DNA of 64,000 bases from positions 9,734,001 through 9,798,000 of the forward strand of contig NZ_CP016793.1 of NCBI RefSeq assembly GCF_001701025.1, written 5' to 3'. Position numbers and translations under genes: made by a program. Shown here one piece after another: positions 33,766-43,165 of the stretch (its first letter is position 1; each line of letters starts with the position of its first letter). Under the pieces are notes generated by a model. It was not told the DNA's origin, did not search any database, and saw only the letters and a list, made by a program, of their open reading frames with translations. Source of the stretch: Lentzea guizhouensis (GTDB lineage Bacteria > Actinomycetota > Actinomycetes > Mycobacteriales > Pseudonocardiaceae).

Positions 33766-33882
33766 CGCGCAAGCCTGCGCGCACGACACGGTGCCCCGAG
33801 GGAGGGCGGCTGTGTGCTCCAGTGGTGTCCCCGCTGGCGTGCGCATGCGCGTTTTCCTCGGGCTTGCTCGCGAGGAGAGAGC

Positions 33883-36291
33883 GTGCCCGACCACCTTCCA
33901 CCACTGGATCGCCTTTCTCCGCTGGATCGCCTCTCTCCACTGGATCGCCTTTCTGGGGTCATTCACGAAGCCTGTGCCGACCTGCCGAACGCGTCGGCCG
34001 AGGCGGTGCTGGCCGAGACCAAGCGGAACCTCTACGCCGGCATCACCGAGGCCGAACTGGCCCTGGCCCCGATCATGGCCGCGCGCACGATGGTCGAGCT
34101 CGACCCGGACCACTGCTACGTCAGCGCCCGGTTGCTGCTGGACAAGCTGCGCGCCGAGGCCTGCGGAGTCCCGCTGTCGCACGCCGAGATGACCGAGCGC
34201 TACCCGGCGTACTTCGCCTCGTTCGTCCGCTACGGCATCGACTGCGACCAGCTCGACCCGCGCCTGGCCTCGTTCGACCTGGCCCGTCTCGGCGCGGCCC
34301 TGGACGCGGCACGTGACCTGAACTTCCAGTTCCTGGGCATGCAGACGCTGTACGACCGCTACTTCCTGCACCACGACGGCCGCCGCTACGAACTGCCGCA
34401 GGCGTTCTTCATGCGCGTCGCCATGGGTCTCGCCCTGGAGGAGGACGACCGCGATGCCCGCGCGGTCGAGTTCTACGAGCTGCTGTCGTCGTTCGACTTC
34501 ATGTGCTCGACACCGACGCTGTTCAACTCGGGCACGACGCGCCCGCAGCTGTCGTCGTGCTTCCTGACCACTGTGGACGACGACCTCGCCGGAATCTTCC
34601 ACGGCATCAGCAACAACGCGCTGCTGTCGAAGTTCGCCGGTGGGCTGGGCAACGACTGGACGCCGGTGCGTGGGACCGGTGCGCACATCAAGGGCACCAA
34701 CGGCAAGTCGCAGGGCGTGGTGCCGTTCCTCAAGGTCGCCAACGACACCGCGGTCGCGGTCAACCAGGGTGGCCGCCGCAAGGGCGCGGTCTGCGCGTAC
34801 CTCGAAACCTGGCACATCGACGTCGAGGAGTTCCTCGACCTGCGCAAGAACACCGGCGACGAACGCCGCCGCACCCACGACATGAACACCGCGAACTGGG
34901 TGCCGGACGAGTTCCTGCGCCGGGTCCGCGCGAACGGCACGTGGACGCTCTTCTCCCCCGACGAGGTGCCGGACCTGCACGACGCGTTCGGTGACGAGTT
35001 CGCGGTCAAATACCGGGCGTACGAGGAGAAGGCCGCCCGGGGCGAGATCAAGGTCTTCCGGCAGCTCCCCGCCGTCGACCTGTGGCGGCGCATGCTCACG
35101 ATGCTGTTCGAGACCGGGCACCCGTGGATCACGTTCAAGGACCCGTGCAACCTGCGGTCGCCGCAGCAGCACAGCGGTGTCGTGCACTCGTCCAACCTGT
35201 GCACCGAGATCACGCTGAACACCACGGTGGACGAGGTCGCGGTCTGCAACCTCGGCAGCGTCAACCTCGTCCGGCACGTGACGGAAGACGGCATCGACCA
35301 CGCGCGGCTCGAGAAGACCGTGCGCACGGCCGTGCGGATGCTCGACAACGTGATCGACGTGAACTACTACACGATCCCGGAAGCCAGGAACTCCAACCTC
35401 CAGCACCGGCCGGTCGGCCTGGGACTGATGGGCTTCCAGGACGCGTTGTTCACCCTCGGCACACCGATGGCGTCGCCGGAGGCCGTCGAGTTCGCCGACC
35501 GCAGCATGGAGGAGATCAGCTACTACGCCATCGAGGCGTCCGCCGACCTGGCCGCCGAACGCGGCGCGTACCGGTCGTTCGACGGCTCGCTGTGGTCGCG
35601 CGGCGTCCTGCCGATCGACTCCGTCGAGATCCTGGCGCGGCACCGCGGTGAGGACGAGCTGCAGCAGGACCGCGAGTCCACGATGGACTGGGACGCCCTG
35701 CGGGCCAAGGCGCGCAAGGGCATGCGCAACTCGAACGTCATGGCCGTCGCGCCGACCGCGACCATCGCGAACATCACCGGCGTGACCCAGTCGATCGAAC
35801 CGCTTTACCGCAACCTCTACGTGAAGTCGAACATGTCCGGCGACTTCACCGTGATCAACCCGGACCTGGTGCGCGCGTTGAAGCAGCGCAAGCTGTGGGA
35901 CGAGCAGATGGTCGCGGACCTGAAGCTGCACGACGGCAGCCTCGGTGCGATCGACCGGGTGCCGCCGTACCTGAAGGCGTTGTACGCCACGGCGTTCGAG
36001 GTCGACAGCTCCTGGCTGATCGAGGCGGGCAGCCGCCGGCAGAAGTGGATCGACCAGGCGCAGTCGCTGAACCTGTACCTGGCCGCGCCGAGCGGCCGCA
36101 AGCTCGACGAGCTCTACCAGCTGGCGTGGCTGCGCGGGCTCAAGACCACCTACTACCTGCGCACGCAGTCAGCGACCCACGTGGAGAAGTCCACCCTCCA
36201 GGGCACCGACGGCAAGCTCAACGCCGTCTCGCCCGTCGCCGTGGACCCGTCCTGCTCCAGCACCGACCCCGACTGCGAGGCATGCCAGTGA
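33883..36291 (+). CDS. nrdA: Ribonucleoside-diphosphate reductase, large subunit (class I)
   Basis: An 802-residue catalytic subunit that makes deoxyribonucleotides from ribonucleoside diphosphates. The active-site cysteines are in LSSCFLT near residue 225 and SSNLCTEI near 440, the radical-transfer tyrosine pair in [10 protein letters not shown] near 757 and the redox C-E-A-C at the extreme C-terminus. Start GTG 33883 follows gaggagaga. The first 25 residues contain PLDRLS three times in tandem, encoded by an 18-base triplication; it lies where other actinobacterial proteins have a short variable leader. The N-terminal ATP-cone is shortened. Translation or transcription is gated by the riboswitch just upstream, and its stop overlaps nrdB. 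Confidence 0.95.
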   Translation: MPDHLPPLDRLSPLDRLSPLDRLSGVIHEACADLPNASAEAVLAETKRNLYAGITEAELALAPIMAARTMVELDPDHCYVSARLLLDKLRAEACGVPLSHAEMTERYPAYFASFVRYGIDCDQLDPRLASFDLARLGAALDAARDLNFQFLGMQTLYDRYFLHHDGRRYELPQAFFMRVAMGLALEEDDRDARAVEFYELLSSFDFMCSTPTLFNSGTTRPQLSSCFLTTVDDDLAGIFHGISNNALLSKFAGGLGNDWTPVRGTGAHIKGTNGKSQGVVPFLKVANDTAVAVNQGGRRKGAVCAYLETWHIDVEEFLDLRKNTGDERRRTHDMNTANWVPDEFLRRVRANGTWTLFSPDEVPDLHDAFGDEFAVKYRAYEEKAARGEIKVFRQLPAVDLWRRMLTMLFETGHPWITFKDPCNLRSPQQHSGVVHSSNLCTEITLNTTVDEVAVCNLGSVNLVRHVTEDGIDHARLEKTVRTAVRMLDNVIDVNYYTIPEARNSNLQHRPVGLGLMGFQDALFTLGTPMASPEAVEFADRSMEEISYYAIEASADLAAERGAYRSFDGSLWSRGVLPIDSVEILARHRGEDELQQDRESTMDWDALRAKARKGMRNSNVMAVAPTATIANITGVTQSIEPLYRNLYVKSNMSGDFTVINPDLVRALKQRKLWDEQMVADLKLHDGSLGAIDRVPPYLKALYATAFEVDSSWLIEAGSRRQKWIDQAQSLNLYLAAPSGRKLDELYQLAWLRGLKTTYYLRTQSATHVEKSTLQGTDGKLNAVSPVAVDPSCSSTDPDCEACQ
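33892..33950 (+). repeat. Triplicated 18-base unit in nrdA 5' end
   Basis: The 18-base unit starting ccactggatcgcc occurs three times in tandem with only a few changes, encoding [18 protein letters not shown]. All copies are in frame, so the reading frame is preserved. Probably slippage in a tolerant leader. Confidence 0.7.
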
Positions 36292-37325
36292 CGAACATCG
36301 AAGCCGGCGCGGCGCGGGTCAGCGTCGGCGACAAGGCGATGATCAACTGCCGGGCCGACGTCAACCAGCTGCTGCCGCTCAAGTACCACTGGGCGTGGGA
36401 GAAGTACCTGGCCGGCTGCAACAACGCGTGGATGCCGACCGAGGTCTCCATGCAGGCCGACATCGGCCTGTGGAAGTCGCGCGACGGCCTGACCGCCGAC
36501 GAGCGCCTGATGACCAAGCGGAACCTGGGCTTCTTCGCGACGTCCGAGTCGTTGGTGGCCAACAACATCGTGCTCGCCGTCTACCGGCACCTGACCAACC
36601 CCGAGTGCCGGCAGTACCTGCTGCGCCAGGCGTTCGAAGAGGCCGTGCACACGCACACCTTCCAGTACATCTGCACCTCGCTCGGTCTCGACGAGGGCGA
36701 GCTGTTCAACATGTACCGGGAGATCCCGTCCATCACGGACAAGGCCGCCTGGGCGCTGCAGTTCACCCAGCACCTGGAGGACCCGGGGTTCCGCACCGGC
36801 ACGCCCGGCCGCGACCAGGCGTTCCTCAAGGACCTGGTGGCGTTCTACGTGGTCTTCGAGGGCATGTGGTTCTACACCGGGTTCGCGCAGATCCTGTCGC
36901 TGGGCCGGCGCAACAAGATGGTCGGCGTCGCCGAGCAGTACCAGTACATCCTGCGCGACGAGTCGATCCACCTGAACTTCGGCATCGACGCGATCAACCA
37001 GATCAAGCTCGAGAACCCGCACCTGTGGACCGACGTGTTCCGCGAGGAGGTGCGGACCATGCTCGCCGAGGGCTGCGAGCTGGAGATCGCCTACGGCCGC
37101 GAGACCATGCCCAACGGCATCCTCGGGCTGAACGCCGAGCTGTGCGAGCAGTACATGCGGTTCATCACGAACCGCCGCTGCGCCCAGCTCGGCCTCGAAC
37201 CGGTGTGGGAGTCCGCGGAGAACCCGTTCCCGTGGATGTCGGAGATGATGGATCTCAAGAAGGAGAAGAACTTCTTCGAGACCCGCGTCATCGAGTACCA
37301 GAACGGCGGCTCACTGCAGTGGTGA
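36288..37325 (+). CDS. nrdB: Ribonucleoside-diphosphate reductase, small subunit (class Ic-like)
   Basis: A 345-residue dimetal subunit, partner of NrdA. Metal ligands are seen in [11 protein letters not shown] near residue 115, [10 protein letters not shown] near 185 and [11 protein letters not shown] near 222. In classical class Ia proteins the radical tyrosine is four residues after the His of E-x-x-H; here that position is Phe (H-T-H-T-F). This is the chlamydial class Ic signature, where an Mn/Fe cofactor replaces the tyrosyl radical. GTG 36288 overlaps the nrdA stop; ATG 36282 is possible. Cofactor type is inference from this one residue plus strong overall similarity. Ends overlapping idi convergently by 15 bases. 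Confidence 0.93.
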   Translation: MTNIEAGAARVSVGDKAMINCRADVNQLLPLKYHWAWEKYLAGCNNAWMPTEVSMQADIGLWKSRDGLTADERLMTKRNLGFFATSESLVANNIVLAVYRHLTNPECRQYLLRQAFEEAVHTHTFQYICTSLGLDEGELFNMYREIPSITDKAAWALQFTQHLEDPGFRTGTPGRDQAFLKDLVAFYVVFEGMWFYTGFAQILSLGRRNKMVGVAEQYQYILRDESIHLNFGIDAINQIKLENPHLWTDVFREEVRTMLAEGCELEIAYGRETMPNGILGLNAELCEQYMRFITNRRCAQLGLEPVWESAENPFPWMSEMMDLKKEKNFFETRVIEYQNGGSLQW

Positions 37326-37910
37326 CAACACCACTGCTTCAGGAAGCCCGGCCCGGTCCGCCACCGGCCACGCCAGCGGATCGGGCCCCAGCTTCACCAG
37401 CTCGGCGATCTGCAGCCGGGACCACGGCGAGATCACACGCGTCCCGTTCAGCGCGGACTCGGCGAACTCGGTCCACGGGACCCGTTCGGTGGAGTCGACC
37501 TCGTCCGGGTTCGGGTTCGGCTCGTCGTCGGACAGGACCCGGAACACCGGGCACATCTCGTTCTCGACGACGCCGTCCATCTCGGCGCGGTAGCGGAAGG
37601 CGGGCAGCAGCAGCTCGGGCTCGGCGCAGCTCATGCCGAGCTCGTCCCGCAGCCGGCGCAGCACGGCCTGCGCCATGTCCTCCTCCGGCAGCGGGTGGCC
37701 GCAGCAGGTGTTGGTCCACAGGCCGGGGAAGGTCTTCTTGTGCAGCGCGCGCCGGGTGAGCACGGTGTTGCCGGCCGAGTCGAAGACGTAGCTGGAGAAC
37801 GCCAGGTGCAGCGGGGTGTCCGCGTGGTGCACGACGGCCTTGTCCTCGACGCCGATGGCCGAACCGTCTTCGGCCAGCAGGACCACCTGTTCCACAGTCA
37901 CGATCACCAC
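37311..37910 (-). CDS. idi: Isopentenyl-diphosphate delta-isomerase, type I
   Basis: A 199-residue Nudix-fold enzyme that interconverts isopentenyl and dimethylallyl diphosphate for isoprenoid synthesis. The catalytic Cys is in WTNTCCGHP near residue 70, the Nudix-like helix [17 protein letters not shown] near 80-97 and the catalytic Glu in VENEMCPVF near 120. Metal-binding His residues are in [13 protein letters not shown]. Start is ambiguous among GTG 37910, 37907 and 37901; all give a full-length enzyme. Single gene, convergent with nrdB. Confidence 0.93.
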   Translation of the reverse strand: MVIVTVEQVVLLAEDGSAIGVEDKAVVHHADTPLHLAFSSYVFDSAGNTVLTRRALHKKTFPGLWTNTCCGHPLPEEDMAQAVLRRLRDELGMSCAEPELLLPAFRYRAEMDGVVENEMCPVFRVLSDDEPNPNPDEVDSTERVPWTEFAESALNGTRVISPWSRLQIAELVKLGPDPLAWPVADRAGLPEAVVLSPLQ

Positions 37911-38028
37911 GTAACCACATCCGCGCGGGCAGCCGGAACCGGGGACCGACATCGTTGTCCAGAACCGGACCGGGCAGCTTGAGCGCGGAGATAGCGGGAA
38001 CATAGGTGGCGCCCGTCACCCTGGGGGC

Positions 38029-38217
38029 ATGACAACCCCGTTCGTTTCGGCTCACACCATGTTCCTGGTGCTGGTCAGCCCGACGGGCCAGTACTCGATC
38101 TGGCCCGCGGTGCTGCAGGTGCCCGCCGGCTGGCAGGTCGTCCACGGCGTCGCGTGCCGGCAGTCGTGCGAGGAGTTCGTCGCCGCGGTCAGGGTGGACC
38201 TGCCGGCGGCCGCCTGA
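38029..38217 (+). CDS. Orphan MbtH-like protein
   Basis: A 62-residue protein with the MbtH pattern: MFLVLVSPTGQYSIWPA, VPAGWQVVHG and a C-terminal helix. MbtH proteins bind and activate NRPS adenylation domains. Two of the three invariant Trp are present (SIWPA, AGWQVV); the third region is CRQSCEEFVAAVRVDL with Trp missing, and the usual N-x-E before Q-x-S is S-P-T-G. It is a divergent member or a degraded one. No synthetase gene is near, so it would have to act in trans, as some MbtH proteins do. Confidence 0.7.
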   Translation: MTTPFVSAHTMFLVLVSPTGQYSIWPAVLQVPAGWQVVHGVACRQSCEEFVAAVRVDLPAAA

Positions 38218-38309
38218 CACGCTTCACCCGGTGGTGTCCGCACCCGGCAGTTGATCTGTGACTCAGGTCACTGCAACACGGGAGCCGCGGGGAGCCAAGT
38301 GGGGGCGTG

Positions 38310-38807
38310 ATGTTCGCGGAGCTGTTCGACGAGCACGCCGGCGCCCTGCACAGATACCTGGCGCGGCGGGTCGGCGTGGACGTGGCCGACGACCTGGTGA
38401 GTGAAACCTTCCTCACCGCCATGCGCAGCGAGGACGGCTACGACCCGGACCGCGGCAGTGTCGTGGGCTGGCTCTACGGCATCGCGACGAACCTGCTGCG
38501 CGGGCACGCCAAGCGCGAGGTGCGGCTGCTCAAGACCGCCGAGCGCTACGGCGTGGACCTGGGCGTGGCCGAGTCGCTCGAGTCGACCGTGGTCAGCCGG
38601 ATCGACGCCCGGTCGCACCTGCGGCTGATCGCCGGTGCGCTGGCCAGGCTGTCGGAGGCCGACCGCGACCTGGTCCTGCTGGTGTCGCTCGCCGGACTGG
38701 AGGTGCAGGAGGCGGCGCAGGCGCTCGGCCTGAACGCCGCCACCGCCCGGTCCCGGCTGCACCGGCTGCGCACGAAGCTGAAGGAAGTGGAGCTCCGCCA
38801 TGCGTGA
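38310..38807 (+). CDS. ECF-type RNA polymerase sigma factor
   Basis: A 165-residue sigma factor with only regions 2 and 4. Region 2 is FDEHAGALHRYLARRVG...DLVSETFLTAMR, with WLYGIATNLLRGHAKRE for promoter melting; region 4 helix-turn-helix is LSEADRDLVLLVSLAGLEVQEAAQALGL...RSRLHRLRTKLK. ATG 38310 was preferred to GTG 38307 because ggggg precedes it at good distance. Its stop overlaps the next gene by eight bases. It directs a small regulon; the target promoters are unknown, and autoregulation is usual for the family. Confidence 0.9.
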   Translation: MFAELFDEHAGALHRYLARRVGVDVADDLVSETFLTAMRSEDGYDPDRGSVVGWLYGIATNLLRGHAKREVRLLKTAERYGVDLGVAESLESTVVSRIDARSHLRLIAGALARLSEADRDLVLLVSLAGLEVQEAAQALGLNAATARSRLHRLRTKLKEVELRHA

Positions 38808-39687
38808 ACTGCTGGACGACGACCTCGCTGAGCTGTACCCGGTCCGGCAGACCGAAGAAGACCTGCGTCTGGCCAAGATGCGCGAGCGCCTGTTCGCGCA
38901 GCCGCGCCCGCGCCGGGTGCCGAGGTGGGTCGGGGTCGCCGCGGCCGCCGTCGCCGTGCTGCTGATCGCCGGGGTCGTGGTGTTCGTGCGACCGGTCAAG
39001 CAGGAGACCCAGGTCGCCACGATGCCGGTCGCGCCCGCGACCTCGTTGCTGGAGGCGGCGGCCATGCTGGAGGTCTCCGCGGAGCCGCTCGGCCGGTTCC
39101 GGCACGTCCGGTACCAGTCGTGGGTGACCGCGACGACCGGGGACCTCGGCACCGCCGGCTGGGGCGCGACCCAGTTCGAGTGGCAGACCGACGTCTACCT
39201 GCCGGTCGAGAAGGGGCAGAACCCGGTCTCGCACACGCGGCTCACCGGCAACCACCGGCCGGTCGCCGGTGTGCAGAAGACCGCGGAGCTGCTCGAACGG
39301 CAGGAGGACCAGCAGGGGCCCGAGCTGTGGACGACGCTGTGCACGCACACCCCGTGCCACGAGGTGAACCTGCTGATGCCGCTCTCCGGCGACGCCAAGT
39401 TCAAGCTCCAGAGCGCCAAGACGACGCTGACCTCGCCGTACACGACGAACCAGGAGAAGGCGGCGCTCTACCGGCAGCTGGCCACCGACCCGGCCGTCCG
39501 CTGGGAGAACGGGACGGTGTCGATGGAGGGCGGCATGACCACGTTGCGGATCGACCCGGCGACCGGTGAGGTGGCGGGTTTCTCCGACCGCGACCCGTAC
39601 CCGCCGACCGGGACGCACGTGCCGCCGGACATCGTGACGCTGGAGGTGTCGATCACCTACGGGTGGACCGATCAGCGCCCGTCGTAG
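38800..39687 (+). CDS. CU044_5270-family membrane protein, putative anti-sigma partner
   Basis: A 295-residue protein with a short cytoplasmic N-terminal part (MRELLDDDLAELYP), a single membrane helix at about residues 46-65 (VGVAAAAVAVLLIAGVVVFV) and a large extracellular strand-rich domain. It is coupled by overlap with the ECF sigma gene. This layout, found for CU044_5270 proteins next to ECF genes, suggests it holds the sigma factor at the membrane and releases it on an outside signal. The N-terminus lacks the Zn motif of ZAS anti-sigma factors. Role by context, not by direct evidence. Confidence 0.8.
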   Translation: MRELLDDDLAELYPVRQTEEDLRLAKMRERLFAQPRPRRVPRWVGVAAAAVAVLLIAGVVVFVRPVKQETQVATMPVAPATSLLEAAAMLEVSAEPLGRFRHVRYQSWVTATTGDLGTAGWGATQFEWQTDVYLPVEKGQNPVSHTRLTGNHRPVAGVQKTAELLERQEDQQGPELWTTLCTHTPCHEVNLLMPLSGDAKFKLQSAKTTLTSPYTTNQEKAALYRQLATDPAVRWENGTVSMEGGMTTLRIDPATGEVAGFSDRDPYPPTGTHVPPDIVTLEVSITYGWTDQRPS

Positions 39688-40991
39688 GAACGCGGCAGGT
39701 ACCAGGCGAGTGCGGCGCGCAGCTCGGCCACCTCGCGGTCCCGGCGCCGCCGCGAGCGTTCGTGCGCGATCGGGAACACCCGCACACCGCCGTGGTGGGC
39801 GCCGAAGAACCGCCGCGGTGCCGGGTCCTTGAGCCAGACCACGACCCACGGGCGCTTCTTGTGCGGCACCACCCTCACGCGCGCGAGCTCGTACCACCAG
39901 TACTGGTGGAACTTGCCGTTGCGGGTGGTCGCGATGCCCTCGCGGCTGATCTCCACGACCACCTTGCGGCGCGCGGAGGCACCGAAGAACCGCGCCGCCC
40001 GCACCACCAGCACGCAGAACGCGGCCAGCGCGAGCAGCTGCGTCGCCCCGTTCGCCTGCGCGGCCGGGTCGGCGATCGCGGCGGCGAGCAGGGCTGCGGC
40101 CAGGTTCACCACACCCCAGGTGGCCGGCACGACCCGGGACGTCGAGAACGTCGCGGCGGCCGGGGTCATCGGGGTGGGCAGCTTCGTCGTCGGCGGCTTC
40201 GCGAACTGGGCCAGCAGCCTCGTGACCTCGGGTGGCTCCGGCCGCTTGGCCGGGTCGCGGTGCATGCACCGCTGCACCAGCGGCCGCAACGACTTGGGCA
40301 GCCCGTCGAGGTCCGGCTCGCCGTGCGCGGCCCGGTACAGCAACGTCGCCGTCGGCCCCTCGCCGAACGGCCCCTTGCCGGTGGCCGCGTAGACCAGCAC
40401 CGCGCCCAGCGCGAACACGTCGCTGGGGCAGCCCACGTCCTGCCCGGTGATCTGCTCGGGCGAGAGGAACCCCGGCGTGCCGAAGACCATGCCGGTCTCG
40501 GTCAGCGCCGTGTGCTCCATCGCCCGCGAGATGCCGAAGTCGATGACCCGCGGCCCGTCCGCGCCGAGCAGCACGTTCGACGGCTTGAGGTCGCGGTGCA
40601 CGAGCCCGGCGGCGTGGATCGCGGTGAGCGCCTCCGCCAGCCCCTCGGCGAGTCGTCTCAAATGGTGCTCGGGCAACGGCCCGTGCCGTTCGACGGCCTC
40701 CTGCAACGTCGGCCCCGGCACGTACTCGGTCGCCATCCACGGCCGCGCGGCCCGCGTGTCGGCATCCAGCACCGCCGCCGTCCCCGCCCCGCCGACCGCC
40801 CGTGCCATCTGCACCTCACGCCGGAACCGCTCGCGAAACCGCGGGTCGTCGGCGAGCTCGGCACGCGCGACCTTGACGGCGACCTGCCGCCCGTCGCTGC
40901 TCTGCCCCAGGTAGACCGTTCCCATGGCACCACGACCCAGCCTGCCGAGCAGCAGGTAGTCGCCGATCCGCTGAGGTTGGTCCACCTTCAC
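39672..40991 (-). CDS. Ser/Thr protein kinase with membrane and PH-like C-terminal domains
   Basis: A 439-residue eukaryotic-type kinase. Residues 9-265 hold the kinase: glycine loop GRLGRGAMGTVY, lysine in VAVKVAR, catalytic loop HRDLKPSNVLL, DFGIS, activation-segment end GTPGFLSPEQ. Two hydrophobic helices (about 288-305 and 317-333) follow, then a cytoplasmic domain of about 100 residues (RRKVVVEISREGIATTRNGKF, RPWVVVWLKDP) resembling a PH-like fold. There are no PASTA repeats, so the signal is probably read by the C-terminal domain. It converges, with 16 bases overlap, on the anti-sigma-like gene; a phosphorylation link is speculation. Confidence 0.9.
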   Translation of the reverse strand: MKVDQPQRIGDYLLLGRLGRGAMGTVYLGQSSDGRQVAVKVARAELADDPRFRERFRREVQMARAVGGAGTAAVLDADTRAARPWMATEYVPGPTLQEAVERHGPLPEHHLRRLAEGLAEALTAIHAAGLVHRDLKPSNVLLGADGPRVIDFGISRAMEHTALTETGMVFGTPGFLSPEQITGQDVGCPSDVFALGAVLVYAATGKGPFGEGPTATLLYRAAHGEPDLDGLPKSLRPLVQRCMHRDPAKRPEPPEVTRLLAQFAKPPTTKLPTPMTPAAATFSTSRVVPATWGVVNLAAALLAAAIADPAAQANGATQLLALAAFCVLVVRAARFFGASARRKVVVEISREGIATTRNGKFHQYWWYELARVRVVPHKKRPWVVVWLKDPAPRRFFGAHHGGVRVFPIAHERSRRRRDREVAELRAALAWYLPRSYDGR

Positions 40992-41035
40992 CGGATCGAG
41001 GGTAGCGGGAACTCGGGCTCAAGCCTCACATCTGA

Positions 41036-41045
41036 GTAGATCTAC
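41036..41045. promoter_or_regulatory. Short palindrome in divergent promoter region
   Basis: gtagatctac is a perfect 10-base palindrome in the 69-base gap between the divergent kinase and CorA genes, 15 bases before the CorA start. Too short to assign to any regulator. Confidence 0.3.
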
Positions 41046-41060
41046 GTATGGTTGTCACCC

Positions 41061-42017
41061 ATGGGTCGGACCCGCTTGTACCGCAACGGCGAACTGGTGC
41101 ACCAGGACTTCCCCGCCGCCGACGTCGCGCACCTGCTCGAAGATCACTCGGCCGTGGTGTGGCTCGACCTCTGCTCACCCTCCGAGGCCGACATCGCCCT
41201 GCTGCGCGACGACCTGGGCCTGCACGACCTGGCCATCGAGGACGCCCTCGGCGAACGCCAGCGCCCGAAGGTCGACCGCTACCCCTCCCACCTCTTCCTC
41301 GCGGTGCACGCCGTCTCCTACGCCGACCACGAGGTCACGACCACCGAGGTCGACGTCTTCGTGCTCCCCCGGGTCCTGGTGACCGTCCGCGAGAACGACT
41401 CCTACCCCCTCGACGGCGTCCTGCGCCGCTGGGACTCCGGCACCACCCTCGCCCCCTCCGGCGTGAGCTTCCTGCTGCACGGCCTGCTCGACGACGTGGT
41501 CGACGGCCACCACGCCGCCGCCCAGGCGCTCGAAGACGACATCGAGGACGTCGAGGACGAGATCTACCAGGAGAAACCCCACCTGGGCCGCAAGATCCTG
41601 AAGCTCCGCCGCGCCCTGGTCCAGCTCCGCCGCGTGGCCCTGCCGATGCGCGAGATCCTCGGCTCCCTGATCCACCGCGACCACTCCCTGGTCGACGACA
41701 CCCTGATGCCCTACTACCTGGACGTGAAGGACCACACCCTCTTCACCGCCGAGCTCACCGAGTCCCTGCGCGAACTGGTCACGAACCTCCGCGAGGCCGA
41801 GGTCGCCGTCCAGGGCAACCGCCTGAACTCCATCATGAAGAAGGTCACGAGCTGGGCCGCGATCATCGCCGTCCCCACCGCCATCTCCGGCTACTACGGC
41901 ATGAACGTCCCCTACCCCGGCTTCGAGCAACGATGGGGCTTCTGGGTGGCCACCACCGGCATCCTGGGCCTGTCCTACTTCCTGTACCTGATGTTCAAAC
42001 GCCGCGACTGGTTGTGA
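41061..42017 (+). CDS. corA: CorA-type magnesium/cobalt transporter
   Basis: A 318-residue inner-membrane channel for Mg2+ (and Co2+). The long cytoplasmic domain includes the acidic coiled helix EDDIEDVEDEIYQEKPHLGRK, and the two C-terminal helices flank the signature YGMN near residue 285 (ISGYYGMNVPYPGF). The C-terminus ends KRRDWL, also typical. ATG 41061 fits the family N-terminus. Codon use from here to 42800 leans to CTC/CCC rather than CTG/CCG, a minor shift from the neighbours. Confidence 0.93.
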   Translation: MGRTRLYRNGELVHQDFPAADVAHLLEDHSAVVWLDLCSPSEADIALLRDDLGLHDLAIEDALGERQRPKVDRYPSHLFLAVHAVSYADHEVTTTEVDVFVLPRVLVTVRENDSYPLDGVLRRWDSGTTLAPSGVSFLLHGLLDDVVDGHHAAAQALEDDIEDVEDEIYQEKPHLGRKILKLRRALVQLRRVALPMREILGSLIHRDHSLVDDTLMPYYLDVKDHTLFTAELTESLRELVTNLREAEVAVQGNRLNSIMKKVTSWAAIIAVPTAISGYYGMNVPYPGFEQRWGFWVATTGILGLSYFLYLMFKRRDWL

Positions 42018-42027
42018 GGCAACACCT

Positions 42028-42795
42028 GTGAAGATCCACCTGACCCGTCAGCAGGAGCTCGCGATCATCACGATCGACGCACCCCCGCTCAACCTCTACA
42101 CCCTGGAACTCGACGCCGAGTTCCACGACGCCCTCGACGACCTGTCCGACTCCCGCGCCCTGCTCATCAACGCAGCGGGCAAGGTCGTCTCCGGCGGCGT
42201 CGACGTCTCCCTCTTCGCGGCCCAGGAGTACCGCGCCGACGCCCAAACCCTCTTCGACCGCATGATGCTCCTCCCCCAACGCCTGGCCGCCCTCCCCATC
42301 CCCACCGTCTTCGCCGCCCACTCCCTCTGCCTCACCTGGGCGTTCGAACTGGCACTGGCCTGCGACCTGATCCTCGCCTCCGAAACGGCCCGCTTCGGCC
42401 TCGTCGAAAAGGTGGTGGGCCTGACCCCCACCATGGGCGGCACCCAACGCCTCGCCGCCCGCGCCGGAGTCGGCCGCGCCAAGGAGTTCGTGATGACCGG
42501 CGACCTCTACCCCGCCGAGGTCATGGAGCGCTGGAACGTCGTCAACCGCGTCCTCCCCGACGAGGGCTTCGCACTGGCCGCAGAACAGTTCGCCCTCACC
42601 CTGGCCACCGGCCCCACCCAGGCCCACGCGGCCACCAAGCAGGTCCTGGCCCACTTCGAACACGGCGGCACCCCAGAAGCAGACGCACACGTCACCACCA
42701 TCGCCTCCGCACTGTTCGACACGGAGGACCTCCCCAGGGCCGTGCACAGCTTCCTGACCGACGGCCCGGGCAAGGCCACCTTCACCGGCCGCTAG
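42028..42795 (+). CDS. Enoyl-CoA hydratase/isomerase family protein
   Basis: A 255-residue crotonase-fold protein. The oxyanion-hole region is GKVVSGGVDVSLF near residue 52 and the second glycine region is SLCLTWAFELALACDLILAS near 95, followed by VGLTPTMGGTQRLAARAG near 125 where active hydratases have one of their glutamates. The first glutamate is not obvious, so hydratase activity is uncertain; it could be an isomerase or thioesterase of the same fold. Starts at GTG 42028, ten bases after corA. Substrate unknown. Confidence 0.85.
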   Translation: MKIHLTRQQELAIITIDAPPLNLYTLELDAEFHDALDDLSDSRALLINAAGKVVSGGVDVSLFAAQEYRADAQTLFDRMMLLPQRLAALPIPTVFAAHSLCLTWAFELALACDLILASETARFGLVEKVVGLTPTMGGTQRLAARAGVGRAKEFVMTGDLYPAEVMERWNVVNRVLPDEGFALAAEQFALTLATGPTQAHAATKQVLAHFEHGGTPEADAHVTTIASALFDTEDLPRAVHSFLTDGPGKATFTGR

Positions 42796-42883
42796 CCGCC
42801 CAGCGCCGCTTCTGATCGAGCCGAAGGCGAGACGAAAAGCCCCCGACGCAAGGCGAGACCAAAAGCTCTTCGCGCGAAGCGCG

Positions 42884-43025
42884 GCGGTGGTGGCTTCCCC
42901 GTCTAGCGCTCCAATCGTTTGCCGGGCCTCGGAGGGGATGTCAACCGGGCCCGCTTTTGGCCCGGTTGACATCCCCTCCGAGGTCTGGCTCGCTCTGGAT
43001 CGCTGGACGGGGGAGCCACCACCGC
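42884..43025. repeat. Nested long inverted repeat
   Basis: Inner arms 42927-42951 and 42959-42983 are a perfect 25-base inverted repeat with a 7-base loop (cgctttt). G-U pairs can extend it to 42921-42989. Outer arms 42884-42908 and 43001-43025 match in 23 of 25 positions, and both mismatches are T/C, tolerated as G-U in RNA. The whole folds into a hairpin of more than 50 pairs. It lies between convergent genes, so it can act as a two-way terminator, but the double-nested form is more like a small palindromic mobile element. Confidence 0.75.
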
Positions 43026-43124
43026 AACGCAACCACCAACGCAACCGGCAGCCGCTCTAAGCAACAGGCGTGCCATCTACCTGAGAGTGGCGGAGGTGGA
43101 GGGCTTCTTTGGGAGTGTCGGGGT

Positions 43125-43165
43125 CTGGGGCGGAGCCCCAGCAACACCCGAACCGCCAGGTTCGG
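43125..43165 (-). terminator. Tandem hairpins after the UDP-sugar dehydrogenase gene
   Basis: Two stems just beyond the stop at 43188 on the minus strand: ctgggg/ccccag (43125-43141) and ccgaacc/ggttcgg (43148-43165, loop gcca). No T-run follows, as usual for actinomycete terminators. They would end the transcript of the leftward glycan genes. Confidence 0.5.

Noticed and set aside
41995..43044. Minus-strand open frame through the enoyl-CoA hydratase and the palindrome
   Set aside because: It is antisense to a clear crotonase gene and its N-terminal part is translated palindrome.
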